DNA of 9,839 nucleotides. It comes from Chloroflexota bacterium (GTDB taxonomy: Bacteria; Chloroflexota; Limnocylindria; Limnocylindrales; CSP1-4). The translations under genes and the position numbers were made by a program. This document shows, in pieces, positions 5,929 to 9,839 of this stretch (the stretch's first letter is position 1; each line of letters opens with the position of its first letter). Location: assembly GCA_013698385.1 (NCBI GenBank), contig JACCVB010000017.1, positions 1 to 9,839 on the forward strand. Direction: 5' to 3'. A model generated the notes under the pieces. It was not told the DNA's origin and did no database searches. It saw only the letters and a list, made by a program, of their open reading frames with translations.

Positions 5929-8025
5929 TCAGTGGCCGCCCCCATGCCCGCCAGCGGCCTCGAGCTCCTTGCGGTGCGCCTCGATCACCTTTTCAGCGAC
6001 GTGACCGGGCACATCGTCGTAGTGGTCCGGCGTGGCCGTGAACGAGCCGCGCCCGTGGGCCAGGGAGCGCAGTTCCGTCGCGTAGCTGAACAGCTCGGCC
6101 TGGGGCACCTGCGCCGTGATGATCTGCACGGAGCCGTCGCTGTCCAGGCCCACGACCCGGCCACGCCTCGCGTTCAGGTCCCGGGTCACCTCGCCCATGT
6201 ACCGATCCGGGACCCGGATCTCCACGTTCATGATCGGCTCGAGAAGCGCCGGCTTGGCCTGGTGGACGCCGTCCTTGAGCGCGATCGAGGCGGCGATCTT
6301 GAACGACAGCTCGTTCGAATCGACCGGGTGGAACGAACCGTCATAGAGCGTAGCCTTGATGTCGGACAGGGGATAGCCGGCCAGCGCCCCTTCCGAGGCG
6401 GCTTCGCGGATGCCCTTCTCGACGCCGGCGAAGAATCCCTTGGGCACGGCGCCGCCGACGACGCGCTCGGCGAATTCGATGCCGCCCCCGGGATTGGGCT
6501 CGAGCTCAAGCCAGACGTCCCCGAACATGCCGTGGCCACCGGTCTGCTTCTTGTACCGGCCGTGGACCTTGGTCGTGCCGCGGATCGTCTCGCGGTAGGG
6601 GACCGTCGGCGTGTGGGTCGCGATCGCCGCCCCGAACTTGCGCTTCAACCGTTCGATGATGACCGAGGTGTGGGCTTCGCCCATCGTCCGCAGGAGCTGC
6701 TCGCCCGTGTCGCCGCGTTCGAGTCGAACGGTCGGCTCTTCCTCCAGCATCCGCTGCAGGGCGGGGCCCATCTTGTCCAGGTCCTGCTTCGTGACCGGCT
6801 CGATGGCGACGACGAGTGACGGCGCGGGGAAGTCGATCGGCGGCAGCTTGAACGCCTGTTCCTTGGTCGACAGCGTGTCGCCCGTTTCGGTGACGGCGAG
6901 CTTCGAGACCGCGCCGATCTCGCCGGCCTTGAGTTCGCCGATCGCCTCCTGGTCCTTGCCGTGCAGCAGCAGGAGCTGGCCGATCCGCTCGTCCTCGTTG
7001 CGTGCCGTGTTCCAGACGTGCGCCTGGGAATGGAGCGTGCCGGACAGGATGCGCAGGTAGGTCAGGCGGCCGACGAACGGGTCCGCGGTCGTCTTGAAGA
7101 CGCGCACCAGGAGCGGGCCCGCCTCGTCCGCGGCCACCTCCATCGCGGCACCGGCCTTGTCCGTGACGGTCGCGGGGGGCTCGTCGGCGGGGGAGGGCAG
7201 GTACCGAACGACCGCGTCCAGCAACCCGCGCAAGCCGATGCCCTTCGCCGCAGATCCGACCAGGACCGGCGCGAGGATGCTCTCCTTGACGCCCTTGCGG
7301 AGACACGCCTCAAGCTCCGGATCGGAGACCTCCTCGCCATCGAGGTACTTGATGAGGACCTCGTCGTCCGCCTCGGCGGCCGCGGCCAGGAGCTGGTCGC
7401 GCCGTGTCGCGATCTCGTCGGCAAGCTCATCCGGGATCGGGATCTCGACCTCCTCGGTCCCGTCCCAGCGATAGGCCCGACGATGGACCAGGTCCACGTG
7501 GCCGCTGAACGACTCGCCGGCGCCGATCGCCAGCTGGAGCGGCGCGATCTTGTCACCGAACGTCGCGCGCAGCGCGTCCAGGGCGGCGGTCGGGTCGGCG
7601 TGTTCCCGGTCGCACTTGTTGATGAAGAAGCAGGCCGCCGTGTTCGTGGCCCGGCCGATGGCGACCGCGTCCTCAAGCCCCGCCCCGACGCCCGCCGATG
7701 CGTCCATCACGAACAGGGCGCCGTCGGCCGCGGCGAAACCTTCGATCATGTCCGCGATGAAGTCCGGGTAGCCCGGCGTGTCGACCAGCGAGATGCGCGT
7801 GCCTTCGTATTCGAACGTGCCGACCGCCAGGCTGAGCGACTCCTTGCGCTTCTGCTCCTCAGGCTCGAAATCGAGGTGGGCGGTCCCGTCGTCGACCCGG
7901 CCCAGCCGCGGGATGGCGGAGGCCATGAACAGGAGCTGCTCGGCGAGCGTCGTTTTCCCGGCACCGGCGTTGCCGGCCAGGACGACGCTGCGGAGGTGGG
8001 GCAGATCGACGGACTTCATCGTCAT
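5929..8025 (-). CDS. EF-G-like translational GTPase paralogue (EF-G2 type)
   Basis: A 698-residue protein with the full EF-G domain order. The GTPase domain spans about 1-280: G1 GNAGAGKTT (18-26), G3 DTPGY (82-86), G4 NKCD (136-139), G5 GSAAKG (257-262). Domain II lies at about 300-395, domain III at about 400-475, domain IV from about 476 (YRETIRGTTKVHG, then QTGGHGMFGDV), and domain V to about 675. Departures from translocase EF-G are a Tyr in place of the switch II catalytic His, and a switch I stretch KRKESLSLAV where EF-G has RGITI (Ser63 in place of the invariant Thr). This matches the EF-G-like/FusA2 group found in Actinomycetota and Chloroflexota rather than housekeeping FusA. The role is unsettled; ribosome binding is likely. 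The tail ends in GGHGGGH. The ATG at 8025 has AGGAGG 12 nt upstream; a second in-frame ATG lies at 8019. Confidence 0.93.
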   Translation of the reverse strand: MTMKSVDLPHLRSVVLAGNAGAGKTTLAEQLLFMASAIPRLGRVDDGTAHLDFEPEEQKRKESLSLAVGTFEYEGTRISLVDTPGYPDFIADMIEGFAAADGALFVMDASAGVGAGLEDAVAIGRATNTAACFFINKCDREHADPTAALDALRATFGDKIAPLQLAIGAGESFSGHVDLVHRRAYRWDGTEEVEIPIPDELADEIATRRDQLLAAAAEADDEVLIKYLDGEEVSDPELEACLRKGVKESILAPVLVGSAAKGIGLRGLLDAVVRYLPSPADEPPATVTDKAGAAMEVAADEAGPLLVRVFKTTADPFVGRLTYLRILSGTLHSQAHVWNTARNEDERIGQLLLLHGKDQEAIGELKAGEIGAVSKLAVTETGDTLSTKEQAFKLPPIDFPAPSLVVAIEPVTKQDLDKMGPALQRMLEEEPTVRLERGDTGEQLLRTMGEAHTSVIIERLKRKFGAAIATHTPTVPYRETIRGTTKVHGRYKKQTGGHGMFGDVWLELEPNPGGGIEFAERVVGGAVPKGFFAGVEKGIREAASEGALAGYPLSDIKATLYDGSFHPVDSNELSFKIAASIALKDGVHQAKPALLEPIMNVEIRVPDRYMGEVTRDLNARRGRVVGLDSDGSVQIITAQVPQAELFSYATELRSLAHGRGSFTATPDHYDDVPGHVAEKVIEAHRKELEAAGGHGGGH

Positions 8026-8037
8026 CGGCGGGGCGAT

Positions 8038-8043
8038 CCTCCT
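8038..8043 (-). promoter_or_regulatory. Ribosome binding site of the EF-G-like gene
   Basis: The minus strand reads AGGAGG, a perfect Shine-Dalgarno core. It lies 12 nt before the ATG at 8025 and 18 nt before the ATG at 8019. The first spacing is slightly long but favours 8025 over the internal ATG. Confidence 0.6.
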
Positions 8044-8054
8044 GGGGTTCGGCC

Positions 8055-8072
8055 ATGATAGTCGGCTATACT
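8055..8072. promoter_or_regulatory. Overlapping divergent promoters for the EF-G-like gene and yebC
   Basis: On the plus strand TATACT (8067-8072) is a good -10 hexamer for yebC. On the minus strand TATCAT (8060-8055) is a good -10 for the EF-G-like gene. The bases between them form the inverted repeat ATAG-TCGG-CTAT (8058-8069). I found no convincing -35 on either side. From the expected -10 to start spacing, yebC mRNA would begin about 3-4 nt before its ATG (nearly leaderless), whereas the EF-G-like mRNA would have a leader of about 23 nt carrying AGGAGG. The hexamers are seen directly; promoter activity is inferred. Confidence 0.5.
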
Positions 8073-8082
8073 CCGGCTCGCG

Positions 8083-8835
8083 ATGTCAGGTCACAGCAAG
8101 TGGTCCACGATCAAGCGCGCCAAGGGCATCACGGATGCCAGGCGCGGGGCGCTGTTCACGAAGGTCGCGCGCGAGATCAGCGTGGCTGCCCGAACCGGCG
8201 GCGGCGACCCGGACGGTAACTATCGACTGCGCCTGGCGATCGAAAAGGCGCGCGCGGTGAACATGCCCGCGGACAACATCAAGCGCACGATCGACAAGGC
8301 GACCGGGGGCGGCGACGCCGAGCAGTTCGAGGAGATCGTGTACGAGGGCTACGGTCCGGGCGGCGTGGCCGTGCTCGTGGAAGCCCAGACGGACAATCGA
8401 AACCGGACCGCCGCCGAGGTCCGATCCATGTTCGCCAAGAGCGGCGGCCAGTTGGCGGGTTCTGGCGCGGTCGCCTGGCAGTTCGAGCCGCGCGGGCTGA
8501 TCTCCGTGCCGCGCTCCGGAGTGGATGCCGACGAGGTGGCCCTGGCCGCGATCGACGCAGGCGCCGAGGACGTCGACACCGACGACGAGGAGACGATCGA
8601 GGTCTACACCTCGCCAGGGTCGCTGGAGGCCGTCCGGAAGGCGCTCGAAGGCGCGGGCGTCCCGGTCGACTCGGCCGAGGCCACGATGGTCGCCAAGCAG
8701 ACGGTCGAGCTGGACGCATCGAAGGCGCGCCAGGCGCTGCGGCTCGTGGAGCTCCTGGAGGACCTCGACGACGTGTCGCGGGTGACCGCCAACTTCGACA
8801 TCCCCGAAGAGGTCTACGCCGAGGTCGCCGGGTGA
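8083..8835 (+). CDS. yebC: YebC/TACO1 family translation factor
   Basis: A 250-residue member of the YebC/PmpR/TACO1 family, at its usual length. It opens with the hallmark MSGHSKWSTIKRAKG (1-15) and DARRGALFTKVAREI (19-33), followed by NMPADNIKRTIDKATGG (60-76), YEGYGPGGVAVLVEAQTDNRNRT (87-109) and a C-terminal EVYTSPGSLEAVRKALEGAGV segment. The family was long annotated as a transcription regulator. Recent work on bacterial YebC and mitochondrial TACO1 places it at the ribosome, relieving stalling on proline-rich stretches. The ATG follows a -10-like TATACT by only 10 bases, and no Shine-Dalgarno sequence fits between them, so a near-leaderless mRNA is likely. Its stop overlaps the ruvC start (GTGA). 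The yebC-ruvC-ruvA order is widespread in bacteria. Confidence 0.97.
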   Translation: MSGHSKWSTIKRAKGITDARRGALFTKVAREISVAARTGGGDPDGNYRLRLAIEKARAVNMPADNIKRTIDKATGGGDAEQFEEIVYEGYGPGGVAVLVEAQTDNRNRTAAEVRSMFAKSGGQLAGSGAVAWQFEPRGLISVPRSGVDADEVALAAIDAGAEDVDTDDEETIEVYTSPGSLEAVRKALEGAGVPVDSAEATMVAKQTVELDASKARQALRLVELLEDLDDVSRVTANFDIPEEVYAEVAG

Positions 8836-9458
8836 TCGTCCTGGGCATCGACCCAGGGACCGCAGCGATGGGCTATGGGATCGTGGACGCGTCCGGCGGG
8901 CGGGTGCGGGAAGTGGACCACGGCTATCTCGTGACTTCGCCCGATCGATCGTTGCCTGAGCGGCTGCTGGAGATCCACGCGCTGGTGGGGGAGTTGCTCG
9001 CGCGGCATCAGCCGGACGTGCTGGCCGTGGAGCGATTGTTCTTTTCGAAGAACGTGCAGACGGCCTTCGCCGTGGGGCAGGCGCGCGGGGTCGTCTTGCT
9101 GGCCGCCGCACAGCATGGGGTGGCGGTTCGGGAGGCGACCCCGAACGAAGTGAAATCGGCGATCGCGGGGCATGGCGGTGCGGACAAGGCGCAGGTCCAG
9201 CGGATGGTCCAGGTCGTGCTGGGCATGAGCGAACTGCCGCGGCCGGACGATGCCGCGGACGCGCTGGCGATCGCGGTCTGGGCGCTGAATACGGCCGGGG
9301 CCATCGGGGCCGCGACGGCCGCGGTCATGGATCGCGCGGCGATCGCCCCGATCACCCGCGGCGGCACGGCCTACGAGCGGGCCGTGCACGAGGCCCTGGT
9401 CCGGGAGCGGGCCGTCGAGAAGGCGGCCAAGCGCGCCGCCAAGCGCTGCGCGTCGTAG
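8832..9458 (+). CDS. ruvC: Holliday junction resolvase RuvC
   Basis: RNase H-fold endonuclease that cuts Holliday junctions symmetrically, working with RuvAB in recombinational repair. The four catalytic acids align with E. coli D7/E66/D138/D141: D7 in GIDPGT, E67 in AVERLFF, and D140 and D143 in PDDAADALAIA. Other family landmarks are FSKNVQTAFAVGQARGV (71-87) and ATPNEVKSAIAGHGGADKAQVQ (102-123). At 208 residues it exceeds the usual 160-175; the surplus is an Ala-rich C-terminal extension (about 155-208) ending in a basic segment, VEKAAKRAAKRCAS. The start is GTG, overlapping the yebC stop as GTGA, with GAGG 7 nt upstream (8821-8824). The catalytic core is complete. The tail function is unknown and could aid DNA binding. 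Confidence 0.96.
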   Translation: MIVLGIDPGTAAMGYGIVDASGGRVREVDHGYLVTSPDRSLPERLLEIHALVGELLARHQPDVLAVERLFFSKNVQTAFAVGQARGVVLLAAAQHGVAVREATPNEVKSAIAGHGGADKAQVQRMVQVVLGMSELPRPDDAADALAIAVWALNTAGAIGAATAAVMDRAAIAPITRGGTAYERAVHEALVRERAVEKAAKRAAKRCAS

Positions 9459-9465
9459 ACGCCAC

Positions 9466-9839
9466 ATGATCGCGTCGGTGGAGGGGATCGTCGGGGCGAT
9501 CACGGCCGATTCGCTGGTCATCGAGGTCGGCGGGATCGGGTATCGCGTGTTTGCCGCGCCGGCGATCCTGGCCACGGCCGTGCCGGGCGGCAAGCTCAAG
9601 CTCCACACCTTCCACCTCGTTCGCGAGGACCTCCAAGCCCTCTACGGATTTCGGAATGCGGAGGAGCTCGGCTTCTTCAACCTGCTGCTCACCGTGACTG
9701 GCGTGGGACCCAAGGTGGCGCTCGCGATCGTTGGCTCGCGCGCGACGCCAGACCTCCAACTGGCGATCATGACCGGCGACCAGGCCGTTCTGGTCGCGAT
9801 CCCGGGCATCGGCAGGAAGCTAGCCGAGCGGGTCATCTT
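9466..9839 (+). CDS. ruvA: Holliday junction helicase subunit RuvA, 3' end beyond window
   Basis: RuvA tetramers bind the four-way junction and load the RuvB motor for branch migration. I translated this by hand from ATG 9466, 7 nt after the ruvC stop; there is no clear Shine-Dalgarno sequence, so expression probably relies on the ruvC message. About 124 residues of the usual 190-205 are present. The N-terminal OB-fold domain reads MIASVEGIVGAI ... VIEVGGIGYRVFA ... HLVREDLQALYGF. It is followed by domain II with both helix-hairpin-helix motifs, LTVTGVGPKVALAI and VAIPGIGRKLAERV. The flexible linker and RuvB-binding domain III lie to the right of the window, where ruvB is expected next. No unusual residues are seen. 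Confidence 0.96.
   Translation, partial: MIASVEGIVGAITADSLVIEVGGIGYRVFAAPAILATAVPGGKLKLHTFHLVREDLQALYGFRNAEELGFFNLLLTVTGVGPKVALAIVGSRATPDLQLAIMTGDQAVLVAIPGIGRKLAERVI

Noticed and set aside
5932..8058. Long plus-strand frames opposite the EF-G-like gene (295 and 365 codons)
   Set aside because: Arg/Asp/Val-rich composition without motifs, fully antisense to a well supported EF-G-like protein; GC-driven shadow frames.
8086..9759. Minus-strand frames opposite yebC, ruvC and ruvA
   Set aside because: They are antisense to three genes with intact catalytic or family motifs and have low-complexity Arg/Pro/Ala composition.
1..9839. Mobile elements, CRISPR arrays, tRNA or rRNA genes, riboswitch or T-box leader
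   Set aside because: No transposase, terminal repeats, spaced direct repeats or cloverleaf-like stretches were seen; intergenic gaps are all under 60 bp, leaving no room for a leader RNA ahead of the his genes.

Overview
This is a compact, roughly 68-70% GC bacterial chromosomal window made of housekeeping genes. I see no sign of phage, insertion sequences, CRISPR, tRNA or rRNA. Gene content points to a high-GC Gram-positive-like lineage. The YerC-type TrpR relative heading a his operon, the 'FDLNTSP' variant of HisC and the EF-G-like paralogue together suggest Chloroflexota (Limnocylindria/Ellin6529-like), with Actinomycetota as the main alternative. This assignment is inference and only moderately secure.

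Left part (1-5038): a histidine biosynthesis locus. Reading leftward from 4246 are a YerC/YecD-family TrpR-like regulator, hisG (long form), hisD, hisC and hisB; hisB runs off the left edge. All four junctions are 4-base stop/start overlaps (ATGA or GTGA), so this is one translationally coupled unit. hisA is transcribed divergently from the same short intergenic region. That region is AT-richer than its surroundings and holds a nested inverted repeat plus three tandem copies of an 8-bp repeat. It is the natural place for a shared, possibly YerC-bound, control site. Enzymes encoded here cover the first step (HisG), the ProFAR isomerisation (HisA), imidazoleglycerol-phosphate dehydration (HisB), transamination (HisC) and the final two oxidations (HisD). 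hisH, hisF, hisI/E and the phosphatase are not in the window.

Middle (5048-8025, minus strand): an EF-G-like translational GTPase with a non-canonical switch II (DTPGY instead of DTPGH), followed 29 bases later by a luciferase-like (LLM) flavin/F420 oxidoreductase. The LLM gene converges on hisA with only 9 bases between the two stop codons.

Right part (8083-9839, plus strand): yebC, ruvC and ruvA (truncated by the right edge). This is the classic arrangement of a YebC/TACO1 translation factor followed by Holliday-junction processing genes. yebC and the EF-G-like gene diverge from a 57-bp spacer containing back-to-back -10-like hexamers arranged as a near-palindrome.

Nothing here is a clearly new biological system. 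The parts most worth following up are the yerC/hisA control region, the unusual start of hisA, and the non-canonical EF-G paralogue.
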